The notes: a model not told the origin generated them from the letters alone. Shown: positions 42,060 to 53,361, numbered from the stretch's first letter. The stretch is DNA of 64,000 bases from Acanthosepion esculentum (GCA_964036315.1 OZ038488.1:65334409-65398408), one strand, 5' to 3'. A program made the numbers and translations.

Positions 42060-43900
42060 AAAAATGAAGATATCAGTAGAAAAAATGTATGGAAAAAGTA
42101 AAATTAAGAGGGAGAAAAGTAAGATGAAGAATATGAGAAAAAGAGAGAGAATCGGAGAGAAAGGAGAGAAAGGAGATAAAATGGAAAGCAAATAGACAAG
42201 ACTGAAAAAATATAAATTTGTAAAAATGGAGAAAGAAGCTACAGATTAATGGATTGATAGAAAATTGGTAAAAAAATGGGAAGGTGAGCTAGGAAAGAAA
42301 TTAAAAATAAAAATAAAAAATAACTGGAGATCAAATATAGATGGAATGGACATATTGATAACAGCAATAAGAAACACAAACAAAAATGGTAGAAATAAAA
42401 GAAAAGGGAAGAGTAAAATGAAAACTATAAGCAAGAATAAAGAAGAAGAAAAACTAAAAAAAGGATTAAAATGATTAGAACATGAAAAAGGAAGAAAATG
42501 GAGGCAGAATTAAGAGTAATAACGGAAGTGAGAGCTGAAAAAGGGATCAAAGTTTGAACAAGAAAATGAAAGAGAGCTGTACTTAAAATGGAGTAGAAAT
42601 AAAAAGAAGACAAGTAAAAGAAAAAAATAAACAAAAGGAATAATAAATTAAGAGAAAAATGAAAACAGGTTTTACCTGGAGAAATGATGATTTACAAAAA
42701 GGAAAATTTGATAAGAATAAAAATTAAACAAAAAATGAAAATTGAAAAACGAGTGGAAAAGAAATTTAAAACTTAAAAGGAAATGGAAAATAAGGATAAG
42801 AGAATAGAAGAAAGAAAAATGAAGGAAAGAGAGAAAGAAAAGAGAGTGGAAAATGAAGGATTAGAAAGAACTTAAAAAAAGGAAACAAATATAGGAGCGG
42901 AAGGAAAGTGAAGGAAAGTGAAGGACACAAAGGAAAAAGAAATGGAAAAATTTTGTAAAGAAAGAAGAATAGAGAGAAAAATAGAGAAAAGTGGATAAAG
43001 AGAATGGAAAATGAAGGAAAGAAAAATAAATAACTGGTATAAGCAGGGTGAAGGGAAAGAAATTGAAGGAAAGTTGAGAAAAATTAAGAAAAAAACAGGA
43101 TACTGATTGTGAAAGCATAAAATTAATGTGAAAAGAGGAGAAATTGAATGAAAGAAAGAAGAAAAGGAAGATGAGTGGAAAAATGAAGGCAAGAGAAAGA
43201 AATAAAGAAGGGAACAAATGGAAAATAGACAGATGATTAATGAAGGAAAGAAATAGAAAAATGCAGGAAAGGAAACAAATGAAAGAAAATGAACAAGATA
43301 AAGAATGAAGATGGAAAATGAATGAAAGATGAAAATGAAGAGAGAAAAAATAAGGAATAAAAGAAAGACAGCAAAATAAAATAAAAAAGAAAGGAGGAAA
43401 AAATCTGGTAAATGGAGAGAAGAAAAATGAAGAATCAATAGAGGATCATTGGGAAAAGAAGGGAAGAAAAGATAAATAAAGGAAAGAGTAAAAACAATGA
43501 ATGAGAGAAAATGGGAAATTGAAGAAAGAGAAAGAAAATTTAGTGAGAGAAAGAAAAATGAGGAAGAAAACAGTGGGAAGAGAACAAAAAAGCAAGGAAA
43601 GAGAGAAAAAAATGAAAGAAGGAAAGAGAGGAAAAACGAAAGAAGTGAAAGTGAGAAGACAATAAATGAGAGAAAATGGAAGATGGCGATAAGGGAGTAA
43701 AATAAAGTAGAGAGAAATAAATAACAGAGAAGGGAAAATGAAAGAAAGAGATGGGACAAACCTTAAGGTAAAAAAGAAAAATATAAAGGAAGAAGAAAAA
43801 AAATAATAAAAACAGATAGAAAGTGGAAAATGAGAAGAAAATATAAAAGGCCTGGACATGAACATGAAAAAAATGATTAATGAAATAATGCCGAAATTTC
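42060..43900. repeat. 1.8-kb polypurine (GA-rich) tract
   Basis: The plus strand is overwhelmingly A and G, built from degenerate units such as 'aggaaaatgaaagaaag'. Pyrimidines are sparse across 1.8 kb, mostly T within ATG-like spots. Long minus-strand frames (118, 139 and 295 residues of Ser/Phe/Leu) are by-products of the polypyrimidine complement. Confidence 0.95.
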
Positions 43901-44130
43901 AGGGATGACTCATTGTACAGAGCATTCCCATCAATGCCTTCTTAAAGCAGAGACATCCGCAACCTTTTCTGTTAGATGTGAAGCACTTTTAATCAGTGAT
44001 ACGTCAACAGTGTGTATAGGACAGTGCAGAAAAGGTGGAAATATCAAATTGGCCAGCATTATTATTTAAGCCATTAAGGTCTGCCATAACATCTGGTATT
44101 AAAAAAATAAAAATAAAAATCTGGTATTAT
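43901..44130. other. Unassigned sequence
   Basis: Nothing recognised. Confidence 0.4.
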
Positions 44131-44131
44131 C

Positions 44132-44320
44132 CTTTTATGTGCAATGTCCCTTAAGAAGGTAGGTGACCATGGCACTTCACAACTTCTTATCATATGTAGT
44201 GCTAAGCAAGGTTTGTCTCCTTACTATTCCTCCCAGTCCCTGTTCTGTCATCCATAAATTTGTTAGGTATATTACTTGCTATTTCTCTCTGTTCCTTTTT
44301 CCTAAAAGTTTTATGGCCAT
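44132..44320 (-). pseudogene. LINE-A 3' end, left part (split by a SINE)
   Basis: 'cttttatgtgcaatgtccct', 'ccatggcacttcacaacttc' and 'tgtcatccataaatttgtta' match the LINE-A 3' region in minus orientation. The element resumes at 44,630 after the composite SINE. Confidence 0.75.
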
Positions 44321-44322
44321 AT

Positions 44323-44620
44323 CACGTTGAAACACCAGTTCCCATATGATCACTGAAGTTAAACAGTGTTGAGCCTAGTTAATACCGAGATTGGTGACCA
44401 TTCAGAATTGTTAATTATAGAGCCAGGTTCCAATACCAGTTGGATTTGTTATATTCATTTATGGACAGATACCCTTGGGAAAGTTATGAATCTATCTCTT
44501 ATTCCTCAGCTCTCGGTAAATTAGTAAGACTAGTATTACAAAATTATTATTATCTAAAAAAAAAAATTCTTACAATCTAAAAATATTTAAATAAGATATA
44601 GAAAACAAATCAATCAAAAG
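44323..44620 (+). repeat. 5S/tRNA composite SINE nested in LINE-A
   Basis: 5S part 'tggccatatcacgttgaaac', 'tatgatcactgaagttaaac', 'ttaataccgagattggtgac'. An internal deletion removes the end of 5S and the tRNA head. Then 'ggttccaataccagttgg' (box B region), 'acagatacccttgggaaagt', and the terminal poly-A and 'ttcttacaatctaaaaatat', ending 'agaaaacaaatcaatcaaa'. Confidence 0.82.
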
Positions 44621-44629
44621 CTTTCCTTC

Positions 44630-45062
44630 AATATGCTTTTTGAGTGTCAAATTCTCCAAGCTCACTTTCATCATTATACTATCCAGAATTTTCAAATGTC
44701 TCCTTCCCATTCTAAGTAAAAATGTCAATTTTGTTCAAATTTTCCTTAAAACTTCATTACTCATATGTTCTGTTCATAGTATTCTCAACATCTATATTCC
44801 CTTAAAGTTTCCTCTACATATATTTTTAAATTTACTCTTTTCTTTTCTTTCATTTCCATTAATTTTGTCTGTGTTTCTCATCTCTCTTTTCGTTCTGTTC
44901 ATTCAATCTTTATTTGGCATCCATTTTCCTTTTTTAAGTTTTTTTTGTAATTTTTTTCTTCACTCACTAAGCTTTAGCTTTTTTCTTCATTTCTCTAAGA
45001 AATTGTCCAGCATTCAAAGCCATATAGGAGGAATGATATTACACAGTAGTTCAGCACTCTAA
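44630..45062 (-). pseudogene. LINE-A, right part
   Basis: 'gagtgtcaaattctccaagc', 'cattactcatatgttctgtt', 'agaaattgtccagcattcaa' and 'ggaatgatattacacagtag' continue the LINE-A copy interrupted by the SINE. Confidence 0.78.
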
Positions 45063-45104
45063 AATCAAGTATTAATTATAGGTTTACAAAAAAAAAATCT
45101 ATGT

Positions 45105-45165
45105 TATAGCAATGGTAATATTAGCCATTACCTTATAAGGAAACATTCAGCATTCATTGACTGAA
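45105..45165 (-). repeat. LINE-F 3' terminus
   Basis: 'caatggtaatattagccatt' and 'accttataaggaaacattca' match the reversed LINE-F end at 38.1 kb. Confidence 0.65.
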
Positions 45166-46015
45166 CAGCCAGAAAGAATTCATGTATTAAATGTTTATAA
45201 AAATCCAGAATTAATTATAGATTTCTGACCATAACTAATTAATGTTCAGTGTTCCAAAAATGGGTTGGTGGATATTAATCGGTTAATAATGTCAATCTTT
45301 ATTACAATCTTGAAAATATTTAGTACCAGATAAAATATGGACATACACCTGTTTTTAGTCTTTCATGACAACATAAAAATAACAAACACAAATAAGTAAT
45401 GACTTCAGAAAAATGAGATTTGGATTTATAAACGTTTATTAAATATTAATATATTATTAAAATTTCTGAGGTGAAGCATAATCAATTTCTGATGAGCATT
45501 TCTTTCACCCGAAGAAAAAAAAAGTTAACTAGAATCAACGTGCAATAAAAAGATGGTGAAATTAAATTCAAAATATTTATTAAAGTTCATTTTAATTTGT
45601 TGCAAATACTCTCCATTATATTCACCACCATCTTGGAATCATCTCTGCTTTCAAAACCCTAACAAAATAAAAAAAAGGAGTTTTCCAGAGACACAGAGAT
45701 ATCTTTTTATAACTGCAGATAACTCAGATAAAACTAAGATGATTACAAAATGCAACACACTGCAGATATCTCAGGTAAAACTGAAATATCTCAGCAAATA
45801 ACTACAGATATCTCAGGTAAAACTAAGATGATTACAAAATGCAATAAAAATAAAAGCTGTAATATTATTTAAATTCTTTAGATGAAGCATTTTTAGTTAG
45901 TATTATTCATTTTTGACTACTACACAATTCTGGACTCAAATTTGGTTATATCTTCAGCAATTCTGCTATTGATGTCAGTGTGGCTTAAGCAACTCAAAAA
46001 ACGAAAAAAGAAAAG
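45166..46015. other. Unassigned, with a tandem duplication at 45.7-45.85 kb
   Basis: 'taaaactaagatgattacaa' occurs at about 45,729 and 45,819 within a duplicated ~90-bp segment rich in 'cagatatctcaggtaaaact'. Otherwise nothing recognised. Confidence 0.45.
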
Positions 46016-46039
46016 AAAAAATTCAACAAAAACATTTTT

Positions 46040-46580
46040 ATTTTACTAATATTCACCCCATACAAGACCCAAGAGCCACTCAAGGTCGAGTGTTACTGTG
46101 TGGTTACTGTGTGGTGTATGAAGACAAGAAAAGGCAAGAAGTGCAGTTCATGAGGTTATGTAGGAAAGATAATGGTTAGACTTGAAGAGGTTAAAATTGT
46201 AGTGATTGGGAAAACATCCTGCCAGAAGTCTGTTCCACAAAGCAGCAGTTCTTGGAAAAAAGCTGTCTGAGTAGAACTTACTTATTACTAATGAAATACG
46301 AAGGGAATGAGGATGATTTGTCTTCATGCATGTGGCATGGCATGTCCCAGTTGCAAAGCTCAGGACTTGTGAAATCAAGAATGTAGCTTGTCAGAACACC
46401 TACCATGGCAAAAGCAATAGAGTAGTGAGAGGCTTGCAATGTTTCGTCTGTGGAAAAGGTGTTGCAGAATGGAAAATAATTCATCACCCACAAGGATGCA
46501 TAGATGCTTTTGAATTGTATTAAGACAAGCAAGTGTGGACTGTGCTGCTTCAGCCCAGCAATACATCATTTTTGGTCTGA
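46040..46580 (-). pseudogene. LINE-C RT C-terminus
   Basis: Minus-strand frames read NHPHSLRISLVISKFYSDSF, FPRTAALWNRLLAGCFPNHY and, upstream, LVGDELFSILQHLFHRRNI and ASLSLLYCFCHGRCSDKL. This is the best-preserved C-terminal LINE-C segment here. Ends at 'catacaagacccaagagcca' (3' end). CpG is nearly absent. Confidence 0.88.
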
Positions 46581-46859
46581 TTTAAATATGTTATATAAAT
46601 ATTGTACAAAAGAGTTCAAACAATTCTACTAGTTTACTTCCATTAAAATGTCTTTCTTTTCTATTTATTAAACCTGAGCATAAAGAATTGAAGCAACCAT
46701 TTAAGCAACTAATTTTCATACAAATTCTGGCACTAAAATAAAGCAAATCAAGTACTGGTCAATAAAGTTGCTTATTTAAAAAAAATGATGTTCTTTCATC
46801 TTAATTTCAGTAGCTTCTTATTTTAAAATGAACATTTAAAATATACTTTTAAATATTAT

Positions 46860-47310
46860 TGTTCCTGTCCTGGTGTTTTGGCTTCAGTCACTTTCTCACT
46901 GCTGTAATTTACCTTCCCTGTACCTTTTCTATAAATACTTTCATGGTAATTGTTCTGTGGGACCTTTTCTGCTGTGGTACCTCGACTTTATGAATTTAAG
47001 TGCAATACCAGATTGGCAACAAGTTTTCATCAATTTACAGTTTAAATGACTAGTTGTAACTCTAACTTCTATGATAAACAGTTTCACATTTCTTGCTTGT
47101 GGAATTCTCTCCCAGCTTTCCAGTTAATTTTGATCTTCAAAAATTTAAATGCAATATCAATCGTAATCTAATGTTTACTTAATTCTGTTCTTTAATTTTC
47201 TTTCTCCTTAATAATGTTTTCTTTTTCTCATGTTATTTTTTAACACTCAGTAACCTCTTGTGTCTTAGTAGCTTCATTGCCTTGCTTTGGGTCAAATGAT
47301 TAAATAAAAT
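46860..47310 (+). pseudogene. LINE-D RT C-terminus and 3' end
   Basis: 'cagtcactttctcactgctg', 'ttctataaatactttcatgg', 'tggaattctctcccagcttt', 'gatcttcaaaaatttaaatg', ending 'ttcattgccttgctttgggt' plus 'aaatgattaaataaa'. Frame broken. Confidence 0.8.
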
Positions 47311-47400
47311 TCACTGCCATATAGGAGAACCAATATTGCATAACAGTTCAGTACTCGTTTTTTAGCTTCTAATGTAATTACCATTCTGTATTGTGGCCTG
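47311..47400 (-). pseudogene. LINE-A fragment
   Basis: 'attcactgccatataggaga' and 'attgcataacagttcagtac' match the RT segment at 23,455-23,500. Confidence 0.6.
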
Positions 47401-47404
47401 CTTA

Positions 47405-47690
47405 TGATAAAGCTTTTTATTGAGGCACAAAGCCCCAAATAAAGTACACTTCATAAATAGGGTACTCAGTGAGGGTTGAACACAATACTTACTAAGAATT
47501 GCCATCAATTACTTACTAATAATTGCCAATGATAAAATATTTTATTGATGCACAAAACCCAAACTAAACTATGATTTTTAAACAGAGCATCCAGTGAGGA
47601 CTGAACTCACTACTCACTAATAAATGCCTACAAGATTATCTTGCTAATTATTCTACTGTGACAACGTACCTTCATGCTTTTACCATTATC
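47405..47690. repeat. Decayed tRNA-derived SINE pieces, duplicated
   Basis: Two adjacent related segments: 'ttattgaggcacaaagcccc ... gtactcagtgagggttgaac' and 'ttattgatgcacaaaaccca ... gcatccagtgaggactgaac'. The 'gaggactgaactca' box-B-like part corresponds to the 11.6-kb SINE (same strand). Confidence 0.6.
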
Positions 47691-47699
47691 GTTAGCTAT

Positions 47700-47835
47700 G
47701 TCTTAATTCTTGTTCATTTATTCTTTCTCTTTAATAGTGCTTTTTTTTCTCATATCCTCTTACACTCAGTATCCCCTTGCATCTTAGTGGCTTTATTGCT
47801 TTGCTTGGGGTGAAATGTTTAAAAAAAAAACAAAC
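47700..47835 (+). repeat. LINE-D extreme 3' end
   Basis: 'tcttacactcagtatcccct', 'tagtggctttattgctttgc', 'ttggggtgaaatgtttaaaa' plus poly-A. Confidence 0.72.
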
Positions 47836-48288
47836 TAAAACATTGTAATAAAAACAACAATGATGAGGATACTGCTGTAAAATGCGTTAAATAAGGACAA
47901 GCACATTGCTGTAAGGAGTGGTTCCATTTAATCAGAAACTTTTTTTAATTAAGCACAGAAATTTTTCTCTCTTTTTAATCAATGGATTCAAATTAATTTT
48001 ATTCAAATTGATTTTATTCAAATTAGTTCTTTGTTTTTAGTTTGCCTTTTTGTTAATTACTCATTTTATACACATTGAGCTGTGAGATAACATCCAGGCT
48101 GTCAGCACAGAAAACAAAATTTGTAACTAGACTATCAATATTAGTAGAGACTGTTTATGTTCACTTAGCACTAATAACATTGGCAAAGTCACGAATCCAC
48201 TTTTCTCAGTTCTCTTTCTTCTGAACATATATTATGTAATGGTCACCAATACAAAAAGTGGTATCAAGAAACATTGGATTTTTTTTTT
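47836..48288. other. Unassigned AT-rich sequence
   Basis: A short triplicated 'caaattnattttattcaaat' motif at about 47,988-48,030; otherwise nothing. Confidence 0.4.
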
Positions 48289-48291
48289 TTT

Positions 48292-48576
48292 TGAGATAAT
48301 AATTGTTTTCAAGTTTTACTAATTAACCCATAGCTGAGGGAGAAGAGGTAGATTCATACCTTTTCCAAGGGTAAGTGAATATAACAAACCTAATGGAAAT
48401 TGAAACTTGCCCTCTGATTAACATTTCTGAGTCATTATCCATTACACCACTTCCATATCCAAGCTTACAGCATCTGGTATTCCCAAGTGGTCATCCATCT
48501 AGGTACTGACCAGGTTTGATGTTGCTTAACTTCGGTGATTGTACAGAAACCAATGTTTCAATGTGATGTGGCTACT
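48292..48576 (-). repeat. 5S/tRNA composite SINE, nearly complete
   Basis: Minus strand: about 114 nt of 5S rRNA (48,576-48,462; 'cacatcacattgaaacattg', 'caccgaagttaagcaacatc', 'gggaataccagatgctgtaa'), then 'gaagtggtgtaatggataat' (tRNA-like head), a box B region, 'acccttggaaaaggtatgaa', 'cagctatgggttaattagta' and an A/T tail at 48,282. Confidence 0.88.
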
Positions 48577-48639
48577 TGTGTCCACTGCATGAATCCTTCT
48601 TTCAAATCTCTCCATAACCCTCCCATAGCCATCTTATCT

Positions 48640-48641
48640 AC

Positions 48642-48694
<53 letters not shown>
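48640..48694. repeat. (TA)n microsatellite
   Basis: TA repeats with one 'catata' interruption. Confidence 0.97.
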
Positions 48695-48782
48695 ATAGTA
48701 TACTTGCAAGAAAATGATATATAAATTTCTCTATATCAGAACAATGTTAGATAATTGAATGACAAAGTAGAAAAAAATTTCT

Positions 48783-48824
48783 GTGTAACACATTTCATCC
48801 TTTATAAAGATTTCATCAGATTAA
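48783..48824 (-). ncRNA. Hammerhead-like core, both boxes intact
   Basis: Minus strand: CTGATGA (48,819-48,813), one A, stem ATCTTT/AAGGAT with loop ATA (one T-G pair), then GAAA (48,796-48,793) and TGTGTTAC. Among the motifs in this window this has the best combination of canonical boxes and a stem II. The extra A before stem II and unverified stems I and III are reasons for caution. Confidence 0.5.
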
Positions 48825-49255
48825 AGTAATGTTCTTATTGATGGAATTACACAAACACACACAAACACACACATATATATGTATGTGTAGGGGAAGTATG
48901 TGATATAAATGAGAATCTCAGATATAATTATACACCAAGCAGAAGAGCTGAAGATGTAGGAATGCAAAATTTGAAAATTTCTGACTTCTGAAGTTACTAG
49001 ACACACAACTCAACCAAATGGGAAACTGAATGAGATGAGCCAATGTACAAAAACTGTCAAAATATTTTGTCTCTATTCATAAGAGGAGAAAAACATGAAC
49101 TTTGAACAGTTTATCCACAATTTCGATTCTGATGTACAACATCTTATTAAAAAACTGGAAAGCTACAATAAAAATTAGACAGAGATTGTCAGTTGAATTT
49201 AATAAAACTTATTCGAATCAATAATATATAAATGATATGACAAAATATATTTTAT
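48825..49255. other. Unassigned AT-rich sequence
   Basis: (CA)n-like patch at 48,850-48,872; nothing else recognised. Confidence 0.4.
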
Positions 49256-49257
49256 AT

Positions 49258-49318
49258 TTCCCACCACCATAAAGTTGCCTCCCTCAGCCTTTTCTATAAA
49301 TACTTTCATGGTAATTGT
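49258..49318 (+). repeat. LINE-D sliver at the 5' border of LINE-C
   Basis: 'ccaccaccataaagttgcct' and 'ttttctataaatactttcat' match LINE-D (47.0 and 53.65 kb). Confidence 0.6.
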
Positions 49319-49319
49319 T

Positions 49320-50772
49320 TAGATTTGCTCCTCTTGATTGCCATGGCCACAAACACAGTACTTAGGATGGTTTTCCCTGTGGCAGGGACACAAAAAAGCA
49401 GGACCCTGATCTCACATATATGTGCTTCTGCGTGGCACTTATCCATAATACCATATTCATCTTTGCTCTGTATCTCCCTCAGGATAAAGTGGTTGGTAAT
49501 CTTCGATCTAATATCAAATAGGATTGACAATATCCTCACTGAATTTCCCTTGGCCAATTTCACGTATGTAGTGACTTCAATGTTTACCACTCGACCAAAA
49601 ACCAATGAGGAAGGCAGATATTGCTGAGACTTCCCCATCACCTATGAACTAACCCAGGTCATTGAAGAACCCACCCGAGTACCGGATGTGATGAGACAGC
49701 AGGTGAACCTCCTTGACCTTTTTCTAACATCCTGCCCTGACAAATGCTCAGCAAAAGTTTTACTCACCCCCACAGAAGCATGTCAGACCATTCTCTAGTC
49801 AGTGTGTGGACTGATTCCAAACCAATGATATCCCCTGATTTACCATTCCATAGAACAGTTTCTTACTATGTGAAGATAGACTGGGACAGCTTTTGGTCCT
49901 ATATGATAAAAGCTCCTCTCCTAACCTTCTTCAAACAGTCTGCCCCAAAAACTTTTGTCCTAATCTTCAAAATGGATCCTTTCTGGAATGGAGTGTTTTA
50001 TATGCACAAAAAATTTCCAGCAGAAACCAAACAGTCAGCCTTGCTTCATCCCTGAATGCACTGCAACCATAGCTCACTGGAACCACTACTTCAATATCTA
50101 TTGCAAGGAGTGGTGTATTCTGGCCCTTAATTCTTACAGAACTGCCCACAATCGCTGTAAGAGAGTTCTGATAGATGCCAAGTGCAGCTATGTGCAAGCT
50201 GTTCAGTCCAAGGTTGAAAATAAACAAATTAAATCTTGAGAATTCTGGAAGATTCACCAACCAAATTATGAACAGAGGCAAAGCGTCTGTGTCCATGATT
50301 ATAAGTGGCCCTGAAGTCATATCATCCTTGACAGACAAGGTGATGCTCTTTGCCTCAATCTTTGCCTCAAACTCAACCTTAGGTGACAAAGGCCATCCCC
50401 TCCTCAATATCTCACTGAGCACAATCTCAGTAATATACTCATTTCAGTTAGAGAAGTCTCTAAATTTATCAAAAGCCTCTGGCACAGACAAAATTCCAGT
50501 GGTCATCCTTAGAATATCAACTCAGAATCCTAGCAAAGTTTGTCTTTAGAATATCAACCCCAATCCTAGCAAAGTTATTTAACCACTACTTGAAGGAGAA
50601 ATCTTTCCAAAGCCTGTGGAAGGAGGCAAGCATATGCCCGGTCTTCAAGAATGTGGAAAATCAATCCCCCCCTCCACAGTATAGACCCATTAGTTTCCTC
50701 AGTATCATCAGTAAGCATTTTTTTAAGCTTTCAACAAGAAAATCGTCAAGCACCTAGATAGAAACAAAAAAA
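49320..50772 (+). pseudogene. LINE-C (jockey-like) ORF2: endonuclease end and RT N-terminal part
   Basis: 5'-truncated inside the APE endonuclease domain. 'aacctccttgacctttttct' (NLLDLFLTS) and SDHSLVSVWTDSK (Ser-Asp-His codons 49,783-49,791) are its C-terminal catalytic block. The linker reads FHRTVSYYVKIDWDSFWSYM (49,850-49,910), then FTNQIMNRGKASVSMIISG and EVISSLTDKVMLFASIF (50,175-50,549 frame). RT motif 1-2 follows: 'gtatagacccattagtttcc' (YRPISF). At least six frame changes are needed. It lies just 5' of the tRNA-Asn-bearing insertion. Confidence 0.88.
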
Positions 50773-50774
50773 AA

Positions 50775-51140
50775 CAATGTCTGCATATTCCTCGGCGAAC
50801 TATTTAAGCCAGAAGACTTTTACGAAACGAACTTTACTGCACTAGGCTTTTTTTAATCTCATTCATATCATTTCTCCATGTTCCAAAACAATTCTAAATT
50901 CAAAACGGGAAAATAGCTGTACATGAAATAATGTTGTTGATATTAGAAAGAAAATCAATAGAGGAGAGCTTGCAAATCAATTGTCTCTGTGGCACAATTG
51001 GTTAGCACGTTCGGCTGTTAACCGAATGGTTGGTGTTTCAAATCCACCCAGTGATGAAATAACGTACTTTACCTTTCGCTTAACGTTTTGTATTGAGGTG
51101 GATAATGTAGTGTAGGAATTTCCATGAAGAATACATTATA
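50775..51140. mobile_element. ~365-bp insertion in LINE-C carrying tRNA-Asn-like sequence
   Basis: LINE-C coding similarity stops after 'aagcacctagatagaaacaa' (KHLDRNK) and resumes at 'gcttgcgtgatgagcagtat' (LRDEQY). The intervening sequence has no LINE similarity and keeps CpGs ('cctcggcgaac', 'acgaaacgaac', 'tttcgcttaacg') that the surrounding LINE lacks. No clear target duplication or poly-A. Class unknown. Confidence 0.6.
50983..51056 (+). tRNA. tRNA-Asn (GTT)-like sequence, probably a pseudogene
   Basis: A 74-nt match to animal tRNA-Asn: 'gtctctgtggcacaattggt', anticodon arm TTCGG-ctGTTaa-CCGAA (anticodon GTT) and T-arm 'ggtgtttcaaatccacc'. Anticodon stem perfect. Defects: D-stem GCAC/GCAC has two C-A mismatches (from GCGC by CpG loss), T-stem ends with a T-C mismatch, and the acceptor has T-T at pair 4-69 and G-T at 1-72. 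No clear poly-T terminator follows. Either a decayed gene or a tRNA-derived repeat head; the near-intact primary sequence argues for recent origin. Confidence 0.75.
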
Positions 51141-52335
51141 AATGGATAGCTTGCGTGATGAGCAGTATAGGTTTCAACGATGCACACACTGTGAGAACCA
51201 TAGCATCAGATATCTCAAAGTCTTTCGACAAAGTATGGTCCAAAGATTTGCTACACAAGCTCTCCAGCTATGGAATCACTGGAAGGATTTTCTTATAAAA
51301 TCCTTCCTAACAGGTATGTTCTTGAAGGTAGTTAATAACAGCCAGTCCTCCAAGAGCCTGACAGTCAATGCAGGTGTCCTCCAGGGGTCACCTCTCAGAC
51401 CAACACTCTTTCTGATTTATGTAAATGATCTGCCTAAGAATATACTCCGATCATTTGTAAACATCTATGCTGATGATATGGCCATACCTCTAAAACTCTT
51501 GATGATCAGAGATTAGCAGCTGACTTCTCTTTCGATCTAACACTAACTTCCCAGTGGGGGGAAAAATAGCAATGCCTCAAAAACCATACTGGTTACATTC
51601 TATCACCGCCGATCAGACCCCGAACTTCCGTCAATCATGATGAACAGTTGTCCTTTTGAGGAGGCTCTGTGTCTTGAGAGAATATTGGCCCACAAACTTA
51701 CACCTGACCTCATGTGGAATTCTTATATACGATCCATCACTAAAGGTGCAGGTAAAATGATCATCTCCCTGTACAGCTCCAGGAAGATCCTTACTCCTCA
51801 TGCTATCCTCTACCTTTATAAGAGCCAGATCAGGCCAAAAATGAAGTATTGTTGCCATATTTGGGTGAGAGCTACCCAGTCCTCACTTTCCAGTCCTGAT
51901 AGAGTTCAAAAGTGTCTTTGAGTCCTTGTTGAGAAGAATTAATTTCCACTCTCCAAACTCACTCTCACAGGTGAGATATGGCAAGTCTCTCACTGCTCTA
52001 TCACTACCACCATGGAAATTGCTCAGACGAACTACATTCCTTGGTTCGGCCAGGTCTAGCCTTTACAGCTAAGACCCACCATGCCACTTATATAGTACCA
52101 AACCACCCACATTCCCTCCGTATTCCATCAGTGAGAAGTAAGTAATATTCAAACAGTTTCTTCCCATGAACCACTGCCCTGTGGAACAGACTCCCAAGAG
52201 GATATTTCCCCAATCACCACAATCTTAACCCATTTAATGCTAGAGTTAACCATTACCTTCCCCTCCTATCCATATAAACTACCCCTAAATGTAATCTACC
52301 ACAAGTGATCTCTGGGCCTTGTGCAAAACAAAAAA
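51141..52335 (+). pseudogene. LINE-C (jockey-like) ORF2: RT core to C-terminus
   Basis: After the insertion: LRDEQYRFQRC-type block, 'tctcaaagtctttcgacaaa' (ISKSFDK), AGVLQGSPLRPTLFLIYVND (51,370-51,430) and IYADDM (YADD codons 51,466-51,477), then LTPDLMWNSYIRSITKGAGK (51,700-51,757), YKSQIRPKMKYCCHIWVRAT, and finally NHPHSLRIPSV-like and 'ccactgccctgtggaacaga' (TALWNR). The 3' end 'gggccttgtgcaaaac' is at about 52,325. The catalytic YADD is intact, but stops and frameshifts occur throughout. Confidence 0.9.
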
Positions 52336-52759
52336 ATCTCAGGTCACTCTACGAGTGCTGCTGGTACTATCCCATCTAATCCAGTACTATTTGCTGCATA
52401 TTGAAGTTATCAGTGACTAAACTGGTTTCCACATCAGACTTACCAGATTAAAAACCTTTCAAAGGGCAGACAAACCTTCTTTTAAAGTCATTGACCACCT
52501 TGCACAATGGGAGTATACTAGGCTCCATAGCCTGTGAGGTGATGATACGCCATCACTCGGTGGAGAGCTTCTGAGACTGAAGTCAATAGCCAAGGTAGAG
52601 GGTACCTCTGATGAAACCAATTGCCATGTGTCTATGACCAAGGTGAACCTGTGAGCCTTCAGGTTGGCAGACATCGGCTGTGGTTTGACTAGTGTGGAGG
52701 GCACTGGTAAAGTTCTCTGCTGTTCAGTGACCATATATGGGATTGATGATGACGACGAC

Positions 52760-52796
<37 letters not shown>

Positions 52797-52800
52797 CCAC
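52336..52800 (+). repeat. Possible retroposon 3' region ending in (GAT)n
   Basis: (GAT/GAC)n at 52,746-52,796 follows about 350 bp of mixed-composition sequence with no recognised family. Several LINEs end in (GAT)n-like tails, and LINE-B does so here ('catcatcatc' on the opposite strand at 59,775). Poly-Ser in the minus frame is an artefact of the tract. Confidence 0.4.
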
Positions 52801-53325
52801 AGATACTACATTCTGATTATAGGATTCTAGTAGCAAGGAATGATAACACAGATACTTTGATCTTCAGAAGAAGTAAAAGCCCTCATATTTTTTATTAGTA
52901 ATATGCTAGTATTAAATAATGATGTTCATATTGATGAGAATACAACTGTAGATGAATAAGGGTGAAGAAAGGACATTAAATGAGGATACATTATGATGTT
53001 GTTGGTTAGTGGGGGAGGTAGTGTCAGATGGGGACATCAGAAAGATGGAATCTGTGTTATTGCAATAGCATATCTGTTATTTCTGCAAGTCTACAGCTTT
53101 GTGTTTTGGAGCTGTTCATCAAATATTTACATAATAATCTCTCTCACCTTCTCTTTCTCTTTCTTTGTGCATCCTTCATCATGTGGGCGATTAAAATTCT
53201 CCCCAGCTTCCTGTTGTTTTGTTACTCTAATCAAAGCTTGCATTTTTATGACCATATTTTGCCTTTGAGGTTTATTCCATTTGTCCAAACTTGTTCACTA
53301 TGTTATTTGGTGTTTTCCTCTTAAG
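52801..53325. other. Unassigned sequence
   Basis: No repeat recognised. Overlapping frames of about 90-98 residues are hydrophobic and without a motif. Confidence 0.4.
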
Positions 53326-53327
53326 GA

Positions 53328-53361
53328 CACTTCATTCATTCATTCATTCATTCATTCATCT
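53328..53361. repeat. (CATT)n microsatellite
   Basis: Eight copies of the tetranucleotide. Confidence 0.97.

Noticed and set aside
42872..43759. 295-residue (and 118, 139) Ser/Phe/Leu-rich minus frames resembling membrane proteins
   Set aside because: They are the complement of the polypurine tract; composition follows from TTC/TCT/CTT-like triplets, with no conserved motif.
52459..52836. Poly-serine protein from the minus frame
   Set aside because: The serine run is the complement of a (GAT)n tract; the rest shows no motif.
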